Assembly: GCA_013398015.1 (NCBI GenBank)
Contig: VZRR01007595.1
Coordinates: forward strand, 135,974 to 199,973
Source of the DNA: Oreocharis arfaki
Lineage: Eukaryota; Chordata; Aves; Passeriformes; Paramythiidae
Length of the DNA stretch: 64,000 bases
Direction of reading: 5' to 3'
Shown here: positions 51,599 through 64,000 of the stretch, piece after piece
Position numbering within the stretch: the stretch's first letter is position 1
How the letters are laid out: the number at the start of each line of letters is the position of its first letter
Notes under the pieces: generated by a model
Told to the model about the DNA's origin: nothing
Database searches by the model: none
The model's input: the letters and a program-made list of their open reading frames with translations, nothing else
Made by a program: the position numbers and the translations under genes

Positions 51599-52746
51599 GA
51601 AATACTGCTGTTTGTCAGCAAAACATAGTTCTCTATCAAGGTTTTTGGAGTTTTGTGATAGGTAAAATGAAAATTTGCCTTATCTATATTTTGTTAGTAA
51701 TGTTGTTGGTATTGTTCTCCTGATGATAACACCACAGATGTAATAAACCCTTCACAGACAGACAGAGCAAGGCCGTAGTTTGGCCCAGGCTTATGACAGG
51801 TGCCCCTCCAGTCCAGTGGTATGCAGTGCACCTGTAGGCCAGGATGCAAAGGTGCATCTCTGCAGACAGCAGTGCAAACTTCATCAGCTCTAAGGGAACA
51901 CTACGATTAAGCCTGGGCCAGGAGCCATGCTGAATTTCTGTTCAGGATTTTTGCAGCTCATTGCACTGCATGTTTCTCTGAACTTAGGTTTTTGGATCAT
52001 ATTGATAAGAAACCGTTTGAGATCTCTTTTTCTATTTGTTTTAAAGGACTTGCAGTTACTTGGAACAATATGTTTGCTGGTTTCCATCTGGGATTAAAAT
52101 TATGTTCTTCAAATGAAGAGACATATATAGATCTTATGCTGTTTTTTATACTTCTGGGTTTGCCATCTCATGCCTATCAGTGCCCTCAGTGCACTTTCTG
52201 GCCCAGAGCACCCTCAACATGATGCCCCAGCCAGGTGCTGCCTTCCTCAGCTTCCAGCTCTCTTGCCCTTTTGAAGCAGCTGGCCTCTCTGTTCCATCTG
52301 GAGCTTTTTTATCTGTCTCAAAGAAGCAGTTTTATTCCTACCTGCCTTAAAAAGTAACATCCAACTTACAGAAATACAAAAATGGTAGAAAGATTTTCAG
52401 AGAAAATTTCAATCTGACTCATCCCTCCTGATTCAGATTTTTTGATTTCTGGCTGAAGAATGCAGTTAAGACATCTTAAGCTCAGTGTCCTGCTAAGGCT
52501 AGGAGTTTTAGTTTGCAGGACAATTCTTTGAATTTCAGTTACAGTTTTTTTTTCCTCATCTGCCTCAGCTAAAGCTGCCTTCCCTTAAGCACTGCACAGA
52601 ACCTCAGCTACAAGAATGCACAGTGAAACGGCTCACAGAGTTCTCCTTTCGTTTGAAAAGCATAACACAAAATTGTTAATGAACAAACATGCAGTGCAAT
52701 CTATCCCCTTCTGTTGCTCTCTGCTAGTTTAGCAGAAACTTTGCAT

Positions 52747-52791
52747 CTTTCCTTTCTTTTTTTTTTTCTGTTTTGTTTTGTTTTGTTTTCT
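52747..52791. repeat. T-rich tract with (TTTTG)n
   Basis: A pyrimidine-rich run followed by three TTTTG units and TTTTC. Simple sequence. A purine-rich segment follows about 65 bases later. Confidence 0.8.
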
Positions 52792-52854
52792 GTATGTCTA
52801 GGTGAAAAGTTCTTCATGCAGATGTTCTCTTTGTTGTCCACAGTAGCACCAGGC

Positions 52855-52911
52855 AGAGGATGGGGGGAAGCAAAGGGAGGGAAAGCAAGAGTGGAGAAAA
52901 GGGGAAAAAGT
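52855..52911. repeat. Purine-rich tract
   Basis: Mostly A and G with GGGGGG, AGGGAGGGAAAG and GGGGAAAAAG words, broken by a few pyrimidines. It produces the K/G-rich end of a 66-codon open frame that is not taken as a gene. Confidence 0.7.
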
Positions 52912-55900
52912 TAAGAACAAGCAATCTATGATAATCTTCTAATGACTACCTCTGTGAGCTGAGTGCAGTTAGACTGATCTCTTCTTTTACTGGTTGCATT
53001 TGCCTTTGTCTCCTACCCAACTGCCTTCCTTATGTTAAAAATCTTACTGTGCGATAAGCAAGAATCGTATCTTGTTTAGGAATAGCCTGGCAGTCTTCCC
53101 TCTCTACCCTTGGGGGCTCCCTGTATCCTTTCATCATTGTTGTTCCGTGGCCTGTGAACCTGAACTCTCATTTCCCAGTTGGTGAGATAGCATGCTGTTT
53201 CTTACCATCTGGCAAGTCAGTATTTTCATACAAAAAAGTTTTGGATTAGTAGTGCAAAGGAGCTAATTATGTTCAGTGAGAGTTTCATGGAATGCAGTTA
53301 TGCCCAAACAAACACGAGATTAATTGTGGAAATGTTTTCTCCAGCAAGTCCCTACTCAACTGATCCAAAGATAAGACAATGTGCATAAAGAAATAGTGGT
53401 TTGAGAAGCAATGAGGATCTATTTGACACCTACATCATAACTTATTTCTCTATATGTCCTGAATTGCAATTCTTTTGGGGTTATAAATGGGCATGTATTC
53501 ATAATATCTTGGGTATAGTTCATTTGCAGAGAGTTCCACAGCAAGTCCTTTAGCATAGTGCTGTGCGCGGTAGGGTTTCACTTTTTACTCTGAGGTTTCA
53601 TCGTGAGTTTCCCAGGTGAAACAGTTCATTTGCTATTCTTGCAAAACCCTACAAAAATGCTTGTTTGATCTCTAAATTTTATTTTTCATTCTTTTCAGAC
53701 GGAACTACACAAGGATAATGTGTATTTTTAGAAAATATGCAGGTAAAATTGAATACTACAAAATAGAATTTGTCATGAGTCGAAGTTTATTACTTCTTGG
53801 AGCTGAAGTTATTTTTTGTGTTACCATTTATGGTATTTTATTTCTGTTAAATTCCTATTTTCTTTTATTCTCAATAAAGTAGTTATTCTTCTAAAAAAAT
53901 TGAAATGTAGGTATATATTTCTGCTTCAAATTTGTGATATCAAAGAATTACTGAAGAAATTATCATTCGTGGTCATCTACTCTCTATCTACATCTTTCAC
54001 TAATGATGTGCTTCTTTCTTAGTATGACACGTAACCATGTGCACTTCTGTGGGGGAAGCCTCATGAATGCTGCATAGAGGAAAATTACTGGCTTATGTGT
54101 GTCATGCACAATTCCATTTTTAAAAGAGACAAGAATGAGATTTGCTGTTTTTGCAAGTGTTACAGTGTAGACTTGTCGTTGACTGCCACCCTCAGACCCT
54201 TTCCTGGGGATTTTAATGATTTTCTCTTTCACAGTAAACTTAATTGTACATGGCTTATGTACATTAAAGACTATGCAGGAAAGATTCCTGACGTTTATGA
54301 AGGAAATACTTGTAAGGCAGATGAAAATACAGGGTTTTCCTTTTTTAACTGATATTTGCATGTGCTGCATTTGAAATGTGCATGAGAGTAATCTCTTATT
54401 TATTTTAAATTATCAAAGTGCAAGAGAAGCTGAAATGTTTTGTACATTTTGTATTTAATTTTAAACAAAGTTTCACTGTTCCTTTAAGATGAACCTGATA
54501 ACCTGGTGTTAAACCTTGTTCTTGTCAGATTTGTTTCCACTGTCAGAGCACCTTCATGTGCTGTTATTGCTCCTGTGTTTTCAAATGACTGTGGGAAAAA
54601 AAAGTGCCCTGTGTTTGCGTTAAGTATGGTGAGAAATATTTGTAAACAAGTAGCAAACAATATTATTTTTATTAATTAATATTGTTGAAATATATGGATA
54701 ACAGCTGTGACCTACTGATATTTAAGCCGAGCCTTCTGGTCTCCTTCTTTTGGCTTCTAAGCAATACTCACATAGTGATTCCACACTGAAGGAGGTAGGA
54801 CAGTCCCCTGTGCTGGGTTCTTGATGGGGAGAGAAGACAGGGCTAGCAGGCATCTGATCATGACTACCTGAGACCATGCCCAGTTCAGCATAAGCTGAAA
54901 TGGCTGAACAGCTACCTCAGTGTACAATACTAATTCTAAATTACCTGTCAGTGTATAGTAGCAAAGTAAATACCTGATTACTGCAGGAAGACCTATAGCA
55001 GAATGGGGAGCTATGAAAACATAACTGTATTTTTTATAGTCTGACCTTTGTACAATAGTTCAGGATGAAGAGTTCTAATAGAAGTGGTAGACTGAACCTG
55101 TTTACACACACTGTACTCTATGAACAGTCTGGTGGCAAAGTGTTCCACACAAATAGCAGATATTAGTTTGCAACTTTGTATTTAGAAAGATGACACTGGA
55201 ATTTGCAATAAGCTTGAATAAAGTCTAATGGAAGTAAGTACTGCTTCTAGTTAAAATTACACCGTAACACAAAGAGAAGCTTAAAAGTCTTCCTGATTTC
55301 TCCAGCCAGCTGTTAGATGCATACATTTTCTACAGGCATGGGATCTACCTGTAGTTTTCACCAGAGGACAGCACCAGAGAAGAAAGATGGCAGCAACAAT
55401 GCACTGAAGCTGGGGAATAACTCTTGTGGTTGCACATTCCCTGACAGCCCCCAGTGCCCTAAAGCCTCTCCCGTCATACAGTTTGGCATAATCGGGACAT
55501 ATTGCCGTGCGTGCTGACATGTGGATGTGTCTGTTGTGGGGCCATATATATGCATGGCATCTTATTTGGCGAGCCTGATGACTTGTGAGGCCTGAGCAAG
55601 ACAAAAACAAGACAGAAGAAACCATAAGCAAGTGTGACCCACCTTACTGTGCTAATTGGTGGGATGTAGCAAGTCTTAGCATTCAGTTTCTCAGACTGCC
55701 AAGCCACAGTGCTGTCTTAAATGGAAGATTTTATACTCTGTGGAACAGAACAGTCAAAATTAGTGAATCAAGGATATCTATGAGTTTCTGTTGCTATGCT
55801 AAAGAAGTATGAAAAGACAAAGGATTCATGAATCAATTTTAAGTTACATTTCTAAGGTTGTACAGGTATATATGACTGTTTGGAAATCTGCCATTGTAAA

Positions 55901-56425
55901 ATAAAATAGGTTACCTCTGTTCTCTTATTTTTTTATTCTAAAAATACTTTTTTGCTGCAGGAATGTCTTGTATTCACTGTTGCAAACAAGAAGTTGGTGC
56001 TATACATTCTTTAATACAGGAGGATTTGTGTATCAAATTAGCTTATAGATATATTTTAAGAAATCTTTGAAATATTGAAGAAATGTCTCACAAAAGTAGA
56101 ATCTCTAGCACAGACTTCATGGTTAAAAATGGCTGAGGAAGAAATAAAATACAATGTAGTGATAGTGTAATACTTGGTCTGAAAAGTACAATCAGAAATT
56201 TTATTGCTGAAAAATCTCTGCAGCCCTGCTGAGATCTGTACTGCTTCATATTTGCCTCATATTTACATCTACCTGAAGTAAGAATTTCTGCTGAAAGATG
56301 GAAAAATATCCAGGTTTTATAGAGTATTTCATCTTAAAAACAGGAAAGAAAGTATTTAACATGGGAGAGAAAAAGTAGGTCTTGGAATTTGCTAGCTTTG
56401 TTGGTGTGCTTCCAGAGGGAAAACG

Positions 56426-56592
56426 AGGTTGACCAGGGAGGTTGTGGAGTTGCTATTCCTGGAGATATTAAACAACCATTTGGACATGGTCCTTTGCAAC
56501 TGGCTCTAGGTGGCCCTGCTTGAGTAGGGGGTTTGAACCAGGTGATCTCCAGAGGTCCCTTCCAACCTCAGCCATTCTCTGATTCTGTGATC
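56426..56592 (+). mobile_element. CR1 LINE 3'-end fragment
   Basis: Reads GAGGTTGTGGAGTTGCTATT, CCTGGAGATATTAAACAACC and CATTTGGACATGGTCCT, then TGGCCCTGCTTGAGTAGGGG, AACCAGGTGATCTCCAGAGG and TCCCTTCCAACCTCAGCCAT. It ends in TCTGATTCTGTGAT, two decayed terminal units. It is a well-preserved but 5'-truncated CR1 3' end. Confidence 0.95.
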
Positions 56593-56909
56593 TTCAAAGG
56601 AAAAACCTTTGGATCATTACTGTCAAGAGATGAAATATTTAGCATAGCAATTTCAGAGTATCCTGCCTCAACAGTAACCCCAAATAGTGCAAGAATATTG
56701 CTATTTCATTATAAGATCGTTATTGTTTCAGCTTCAAAGATAGACCAAGATCTGAAATGGAGCTTGTTATTAGCTGAATTGTTTTGCTATGCTGTACTTT
56801 TCTAGTTATATCCAGCAAGGCCCCATTTTTGCCATGGCTTTCATTAGCATGAGACAGTAAGTATTTAATATTGCAAGCATAATGCAATTTTTAGAACAGA
56901 ACAAAACTT
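56593..56909. other. Spacer between oppositely oriented CR1 copies
   Basis: AT-rich unique sequence of about 315 bases. A 90-codon open frame on + at 56533-56805 starts in the upstream CR1 and runs on by chance. Nothing else is recognised. Confidence 0.55.
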
Positions 56910-57126
56910 TCTCCAGGCTGAACAGTCCCATCTCTCTCACCCTTTATTCACAGGAGAGATCCTTCAATCTCTTAATTATCCTCACAGCCTTCTTTTGGAC
57001 TCCAGTATGTCCATGCATCTTGTACTGAGGAGGAGCCCAGCACTCCAGGTGTGTCTCCAGGTGCTGAGAACAGGGAAAGGATCACCTCCCATGACATGCT
57101 GGCAGTGCTTTGTCTATGCAGCCGAG
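56910..57126 (-). mobile_element. CR1 LINE internal fragment
   Basis: The + strand reads TCTCCAGGCTGAACAGTCCC, ATCTCTCTCACCCTTTATTC, ACAGGAGAGATCCTTCAATC, then AGCACTCCAGGTGTGTCTCC and ATCACCTCCCATGACATGCT. This is the reverse complement of the CR1 part that lies a few hundred bases before the 3' end. The terminal repeat is absent, so it is truncated at both ends. Confidence 0.92.
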
Positions 57127-60100
57127 GTTACCAATGAATGAATTGAATGAACTGAACCCAACATGATGTAATGAAGTAAACACAATGGAAACTTAAAGAG
57201 CTACTAAGTTAAAAAAAGTCTTAAGAAATTCTCTGAAGGATATTATCAGAAATATTAAGTTTCTTTGATAGAAATGCAAAATTCATGCTCCTCTAGTTCA
57301 ATTTTGCCTTTCTCAAGTTTAGGAAATTTTAGCTGTGTGTCCAAATTGATTTGAAGTGCAAAGTCTTTGTTGGCAGGTAGCCTAATCAATTTGTTTTGGT
57401 TTTATATGGTGACATGTCTGCACTTTATGATCAAGGAATTCCTGAAAATAAATATGATCATATCACAAAAGGAAGCAAGTGAATCAGTCTTGTTGAATTC
57501 TAGTTTTGTGAACACTCCCAGTAGCATGCACTGGCCAGACTGCTGTAATTCACCTGTCACCTAGAGCCAGCCTCAAAAAATATTTCTTCACATTTTTGGG
57601 GGTAAATACTGTACAATGCTCTGAATCTGTCATTTGAAGTAAAGAAAGTTTTGCACAAATGTTTACAATAGGCAAAGGAAAAACGAATTATTTTTTGGTT
57701 TAGATTGAAAATTTATCAGAGTAAGCTGGGTGCAACCTTAGTTTCATTCTCTGCTTTTGACATGCCATTGGCTAGGTCCATAAGCATTCTAGTGTTTAGA
57801 AAAACACTTAAAATAAATAATGAAAAAGGAGGCAAAATATAGAATATGAAAGCCTTTGGTTCTTTAAACAGAATTTATTATGTTCAAAGTTACAACTTGA
57901 TAAAAGGCAAGCATACTTGAATTAAAATATTAATCCATCCATGCAATTTAGTTCTTTGAAATCTTCATAGCCTTTTTTTTAGTGGTCATGATTTGTGTTG
58001 AGGGGGCAGTAAAGCAGGGGAGGTTTTGATGAAAAAAAACTTTCACTGAGACCAACACAGTCAAACTGACAGGAATGTGAATGAATTTAGAAAATTGGTC
58101 CGGTTGGGAGTTACGTTATTGTAGAAAATCCTCTTTAAACTTCATAGTCTATACTCCTGAAACACTTAGAACACCATCACTATCGTCCTGCAAAACCCAT
58201 TTCCTTCTCTCTGTAATGCAGACTTCCATCTCGGTCTTACTTACTCCTCCATTTGTTCTCGTTTCCAAGTACTATCAGTACCATTCAGCTGCCAAAAAAA
58301 TATGTCTCATAGTTTCCCTGTGTGTTTAATGCTTGTTTTGCCTGCTCTTTCCTCTCATCGTGCTTTCTTTTTTGTTCTCTTCTGTTTCTCACTGTATGAT
58401 CTTCAGGGCAGGAATCCTATATTTTTAATTTTTTGCATTTTTAAAGCACTACATTGACTCTTCTCAGGTGAAAAAGGGACAGCTGACAGTCTGATTTGAT
58501 TTGTGACAGTTTAAGTTCATGCAGGGTGGATAGGAGAATGAAATATGCAACGATACTGCCTTGCAATTACATGGTTTGACTATATCTTCTTTTATAACAG
58601 TTCTAATTTTTTAAGTCTGCCTATATAAATATTGCTTGCATCCTATTTTGAGGTCCTTTTTTTTACTATATGCATACATTTTAAAAATGGAAATTCAAAG
58701 ATAGAAAAATGAAATGTGAGCAAAAGATGTCAGAAGGAGGAAGATAGCTAACACAGAAGGGTGTTGAGTACAGCTGGGCATGTGAAAAGCAAGGCACAGA
58801 CAAGAAGTCAAAATAGGTGAACAGAGGAGGGAAAGATAAGTAATGGAGGGTGACATCAGGTTAATTGTACCAATGGATTAGTCTGGTGGCCAAAGAGAAA
58901 CAGTCAGTAGTTGCAGTGATTTGAAGCACAAGTGGAGTGCCTCCAGATCCTGCTTGCCCTTTTATACTATATCCTAATTATTATACTCCCTCACTGAGTC
59001 ATTCATACTCTTTTCCAATAAGCAAAAGCAATACAAGAGGCAAAGGAAAGATCTGTAAGATATGTTATGGAATGCACTGGGCCCCTGTCCTCTTAAAATA
59101 GGAAACTTGATTTTTTTGAAGCAACATCTGTGTTGAAAAAGGTCTCTTTAGAGGCATTTGTGAAATTCACCCCAAATGTATGGTTTTATCTTTGTGTGAT
59201 TACTGCTAAATGAAGAACAAAGCTTTTTCTACCTCTTCTTGTGTTTGGTGGGGGGAGGGTGTGACAAATACATATCAGTCTAGGTAAATGCAATGATCTT
59301 TTACTGTCAGCCAAAATAACTGTAAGGAAACCCACAAATAAAAAACAAAAACAATAATTAAAAAAAGAAAAGTTAAAAATACTGTTCCTGTAGACATACT
59401 GAAAAACCTTTAGACAAGTGTCAATTTCATTCAAGGTGTCAAGATTATCAGGCTTATCTTTTGTAAAGCTGGTTGGGTTGAGCTTTGTTCTTTGTGTATA
59501 AAAATAAAGCCAAATCTTTCTCTCAGTATCTTCCTTCTTTGAACTGTAAAAGGAAATATTTTCCAGAGCTCACACAATAATTAGATAGTTCAGACATTTG
59601 CACTAACGTTTTAGCTGGAGTTCTTTAAACGACCTTTTCCAGTTGTAGAAACATCCCACAATTTATCTTGCTAACATTCCAGAGAATATGGGGCTTCTTA
59701 GTGCACGTTTGTAAAGTAACCTCCATTGGAAAGAAAAATAATTGATTATATTTTTAATAGTTTGTTGTAAACACTCATATGGCATTATGTGCTTTACCAT
59801 TGCCTTTCAAACAATGTGGTATGTTCACAGTATTGTTTTGTTAAAGGAAAACTTCCTTACCTTCACTGCACTTTGAGGCTGATTTGCTGTGACATCATAT
59901 GAATTTTGTCTGACTACTATGTAAATTTTAGGAAATCCAGTCCTGTATTTAAACAGAAAAACTATCTCTTAGAAGGAATTCACAAGAAATATCCTTATAT
60001 TGAATTTTAATTATTTGTGATCAAAATTGAAAGGGAATTATTCTAATTGCTGACATTCCTATATCATCATAAATTCTAGACTTCATATTTATCCTATAAA

Positions 60101-63100
60101 TCTTCTTCTTTCATTATTCTATAAGGGAAATAACTTCTGATCATTCTTCCTTAGCAATATATGCAAATGTGACAGGCTGTAAAGTGCATGGATGTAGAGT
60201 TCAAGACAAGCTATTTCAAAACAACTAGAACTTCCCTTCATTAGTGTTTCTTATGAGAAAAAAGGACAACTGCAAGTGTATTCAGAATATCACTGATATT
60301 CTGAAAGATTTCAGAGTTTGAGTTTTTATACAAGGTGTCAATGTCATTGTTGAAGCCTTTTCACATTGTTTGAAAACAAATGATATAAAGTCCTGAAAAA
60401 TTCTTGCAGTCACAATTAATGATGGAGCCATGGAATACTTTCCAGTACACAAGGCAAGGAGTACACATCGGCTGTACCTTGGCACTCTGTTAAGGTGAGG
60501 TTAAGATTCTTTCCCCCATGCCTTCTATAGAAAAAAACCCCAAAGCATGCACAAAAACCAGGATTTCTGCTCCTGCTCGAGAATAAATTTCGTGATCTGA
60601 ACAACTGGAGTACCAAATCAGGCCACAGCATTTCTGTGCAGGTAGTCATGTGAATTGTAATTCAATGCATACTAAAAATACAACAGCAAATAGGAAACTA
60701 CATGCATTTCAGTTATACACAAGTAGACAAGACAAATAAGATCAAGTGTTGTAGTAAACAGTGAAAATTCTGCTTTAAACTTTCTGTGCATTCCAGGAGA
60801 GTTGAAATCACAAAAAGCTGTTTCTTACAATTTGCTTCCTCTTATTTTAATTTATTAATAAATTACCCTCTATCACATTTCTCACAAAAAATAATACTTT
60901 GCAATTTAACCCTGTAGATCCAAGTTCCAGAATTTTCTGTGACACTCTGTATTAGCCAAAAAAACCATGCAAATATTTCCAAAATGACAATTGGTGTTTA
61001 TAGAGTCTTATTGCACTTGCAGAAAGTCCAGGAAGAATTTCTTGTATATTGCTCTGTATTTTAAAAAGACCATAATTCACATATGTAAAATGAGTAATTT
61101 TAGTTACTAAGTCATGCTGTGAAGCTCATTTTTCCCTTTTCCTAGTTGTTAACAGGATATAAAGATGTTCCATGTTCAAGAAAAGTAAAAGTATTGCTTG
61201 AATGGAAATGTGAAAGGGAAATATGTAGATAGAATATAAAGGTCTTGATAATTTAAAATCATTTAGGGATTGGAAAAAAAACCCTGCAAAGTTCTTCCTC
61301 TTTTTATTTTTTTTCCTAGACCACATTTCCTAGCTAGTTATACAGTGTGAAGTAATGGAAGCAAAAGGGCTACCTGCTTTATTATCAGATGGAATATATA
61401 TCTTGAACACACCTGAGATCTGCCAAAGCCCTGCCTTTGGGAAGATATTTCAGACAGAAAGAACTCTTCAACATCACCCCTGACCCTGAGTATGTTTGAA
61501 GGCCATTTTCTGCCTGTCCAGGAAAGTCAGTGCTGGTTAGGGCCTTTTAACTCACAGTCTGTGGTGCTTCAGGAGTCCCTCTGGTGTCAGGTAATCTTCT
61601 TGTGCAGATGTGTCGAGTGTGTGTGAACCTGGTTTAGCCTTGTTCAGGGCAACTGGAAGTATAACCTCGGTAGACCAGAGAAAGAAATAAATTCTGTTTA
61701 GTATAAGGCTGAGGTAGGTTACATCTGCCTTTATGCTGGGGATAAGAGGCATTAAAGAGTTTCCCTTTGTCAACATTTGTTTCCTGATTGGCTCCAGGAC
61801 AGGATGGCTGCCAGCTCCCTTTTATTCAAGGCTTTTTCTATTCTACTTGAGCTGGCTCTTGTTCTTAGATTCTTTTTATTTTATCAATATAGCTCAAAAT
61901 AAACAATTTTCAGAATGGAAAATGATTTACAAGTTTATCTGACAAATTTTACATTTTTCTTTTTCTGTAAATTTTTATGTAAAAATTTTTCACCCTGTTC
62001 TATGGGCTCAAAGCTGTATTTTTAAGAAGACAGCAAATGCATTGTGAATTTTCTAGCATTTGTTTACATAATATGGCACAAGGATGTGATAACAATCTTC
62101 AGATTTTCCTAGGCCCCAAGCCCTGGCTGCAAGTGAAAGACTATTATTTGTTCAAAGCCTTTAAGGAAAAGGAGCAGCAAAACCCAATCTGCCCTCTATC
62201 AGAGCACCAGAAAAGTGCTAGCACTGTTCAAGAAGTGCATGATCATTGATTTCCCTGAAAGAAATTATCCCCATTCAACTTGCTCTGGATTTGTAACTCC
62301 TTGCGAGAGACAGAATCCCAAAAGAAATTAAAGCTTCCCTTTGTCAGTGACTAAATGACTAAATACTTTGAGATAACTCATGTGCACTACATGTGCCCTT
62401 TGTCTGGCAAAAGAAGGAAGAATATATCAGAAGACTGTACAAAAGTATAGTAATTACAAGTACTATTTAAGGAAATTATACTGAGGCAATCTTAAGGAAA
62501 CTCAAAACTATTTAACTAACAATCCATTAATTTATTAAGAGAGACTGCAATTTTTTACTTCAAGAGAAATAATTTTCATTTGGTATGATGCTGTATGATT
62601 TGATTTCTTCTGAACGCTGAAAAAGTGAAGGTCAAGAAAGACTTATATTTGAAATGTTGAAAAGCATTGCAGGATAACTAATGGTCATGCCATTGTGCAC
62701 TGAGCTGCCATGTGTAGTGTAACAGATGCTCACATGCCAGAAGCATGGAACTACATTTGTTTGCTGACTCTTTGTCGTATCATATATGTATGGTTTGAAT
62801 GAGAAATTTTGAATAAATTGTGGTTCCATAGTCGGTTCTTCCTGACAGCCACAGTGGGCTGAGTGAACTTTGGGTTGAGTTTTTGTTACGAGTAAATGCT
62901 TATAACTTGATGCCATTGTACTTTAAAAGCTTTAAAGGGTTATGAGAAGTCAGCAGATGTGGCATCCCATTGCACCCTCCAGTGCCTCCATGTGCTGCCT
63001 TTGTGTCACCGTATCATACTGAATTAAATGTCTGTAACTGACTGAGCTTCGTTTTGTTCTGCACAGCCTAGGAAATCCTTTTACTAGTACACGCAAGTGT

Positions 63101-64000
63101 GTGTTCTTTGCATTCCCCATCCTGCAGAGGTTTCCATCAGAGTCTTGCCTTTTTTATTAATCATAGTAAGAATGTAAATATGTAATTATGTGTAATTTCA
63201 AAATAATTATTTTCAGTGTTTTTCCTGAGCACAGCTTTGTTGTTTTTTCATCTTCTAAAATCTGGTAGGCATCCAGTTATTTTGAGTGTGTCTATTTGAT
63301 AAATGCAGAGGGCTTTTAGACTCAGTTGTTTGTTTATTATGCTTTCAAACATTTTGAATATCTGTTTAGTATTCAGTGAAAGAGTGTAGAAAATAACATC
63401 TGTACTGCAGCTGCAATGACACCACCTTTATGCTTGATCTTCAGGAAATTCTATGTATCTGTGTATTTATATTTTTCTGTTTTTTTAGTGGTTTAGGGCT
63501 TTAGAAATAATAAAAAAGTGCAGAAATTATAACCTTTTAACCATATTTAAGTGAAGCACCTCAAGAATGTAAGTGCTGTACTCACTCTTCTGCCGCCTTG
63601 AGTTTATCTCAGTTAAAAGTTTGAGTTGAAACACTTCAAAAATATTATTTTTCTTTTCTTTTTTTTTCCTTTCTTTCTTTTTTTTTTTTTTTTGCTCACA
63701 AGTATTAATCTACAGGAAAAGTACTGAAATTATCTCAGGTGTTTCCACTCTCTTTAGTGAGGATTCTTAAAGTAGAAAATATCTTTAGCAATGATCTGTT
63801 AATTAAGAATTGCTGGTTCAGAGAGGCTCTTCACCACATTAAGTGATCAAAATAGACCCAACATTGCATGATCTTCTTGAACCTATTTTAAGGAAGTATT
63901 TATTTATGTGTACTATATAAATAATAATGACCTCTTTCCCACAAGTCTTCAATCTCTCATTTATGTTTGGATTGGAGAAGCATTCTAGTTCATCAAAATA
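57127..64000. other. Intronic sequence to the window end, no gene seen
   Basis: AT-rich non-coding DNA. Open frames of 65-94 codons on both strands (for example 59186-59434 and 62632-62916 on -, 58081-58329 on +) show no domain or splice context. About 59580-59830 and 63160-63400 are unique, TAAT-rich and possibly constrained. About 61370-61830 is slightly GC-richer and unassigned. No mobile element is recognised. Confidence 0.5.
63647..63693. repeat. T-rich low-complexity tract
   Basis: T runs interrupted by single or paired C, ending in a long pure T run before GCTCAC. On the - strand this would be an A-rich tail, but no retroposon body is recognised on its 5' side. Confidence 0.85.

Larger units (their letters stand above)
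47338..56425. other. Long intronic stretch, no gene recognised
   Basis: About 9 kb of non-coding DNA. A 148-codon open frame on + (47430-47876) rich in hydrophobic residues and Cys, and a 128-codon one on - (53984-54370), have no recognisable domains. Three tandem 14-base units lie at 51557-51598. GC-richer patches occur near 51740-51860 and 55380-55520 and match no repeat I can name. No CR1 or LTR is recognised with confidence. Confidence 0.5.

Noticed and set aside
52855..52911. G-quadruplex
   Set aside because: Three G runs are close together, but the fourth is about 19 bases away, too far for a confident quadruplex.
53984..54370. 128-codon open frame on the - strand
   Set aside because: It overlaps an 85-codon frame on the opposite strand and has no recognisable domain or splice context.
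1..64000. CRISPR array, tRNA or rRNA genes, operons or a prokaryotic system
   Set aside because: There are no regularly spaced repeats, no cloverleaf or rRNA blocks recognised, and no dense coding. Spliced exon, CR1 and LTR content show vertebrate intron DNA.
28408..64000. Final coding exon of IMMP2L downstream
   Set aside because: I looked for its conserved HATHILWPP region by eye and found none, so it probably lies beyond the window. A translated search would settle this.

Overview
The window looks like intronic DNA from a bird, most likely a songbird (passerine). The sequence is AT-rich throughout. It carries scattered fragments of CR1 LINEs with the typical avian 3' end (copies of ATTCTATG-like units after a conserved 'GAT..TC..GGTCCCTTCCAAC' block). 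It also carries one avian endogenous-retrovirus LTR whose opening I recognise from passerine genomes. The passerine call is from memory and is an inference.

Only one coding segment can be supported in 64 kb: a 103-base internal exon at 28305-28407 on the + strand. It encodes the part of IMMP2L (inner mitochondrial membrane peptidase subunit 2-like) that contains GDHHGHSFDSN and FGP. It has a good splice acceptor and a GTAAGT donor. By comparison with the human protein it is the penultimate coding exon (exon 5 of 6). The window would then be intron 4 (1-28304), the exon, and part of intron 5 (28408-64000). IMMP2L is known for very large introns, which fits the absence of any other exon here.

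Layout: 1-4280 is AT-rich intron with an A-rich tract and a 195-base direct duplication joined by a single N (2828-3213), probably an assembly artefact. From 4281 to 14010 there are four CR1 pieces, one of them (7063-7283) from the reverse-transcriptase region. From 14011 to 22259 there is no recognised repeat. 22260-23383 is a solo LTR of about 1.1 kb. 23384-28304 is unique intron running up to the acceptor. 28408-35956 is unique intron with several AT-rich, TAAT-rich stretches that look like conserved noncoding sequence. After 35957 there are five more CR1 pieces, including one ending in an (ATTCT)11 microsatellite. The rest is unique intron with low-complexity tracts.

The open reading frames of 60-148 codons across the window show no domain, codon pattern or splice context that would make them genes. 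I see no CRISPR array, tRNA, rRNA, operon or other undescribed system. The points most worth a second look are the N-joined duplication, the lone IMMP2L exon, the LTR and its unplaced boundaries, and a few possible conserved noncoding elements.
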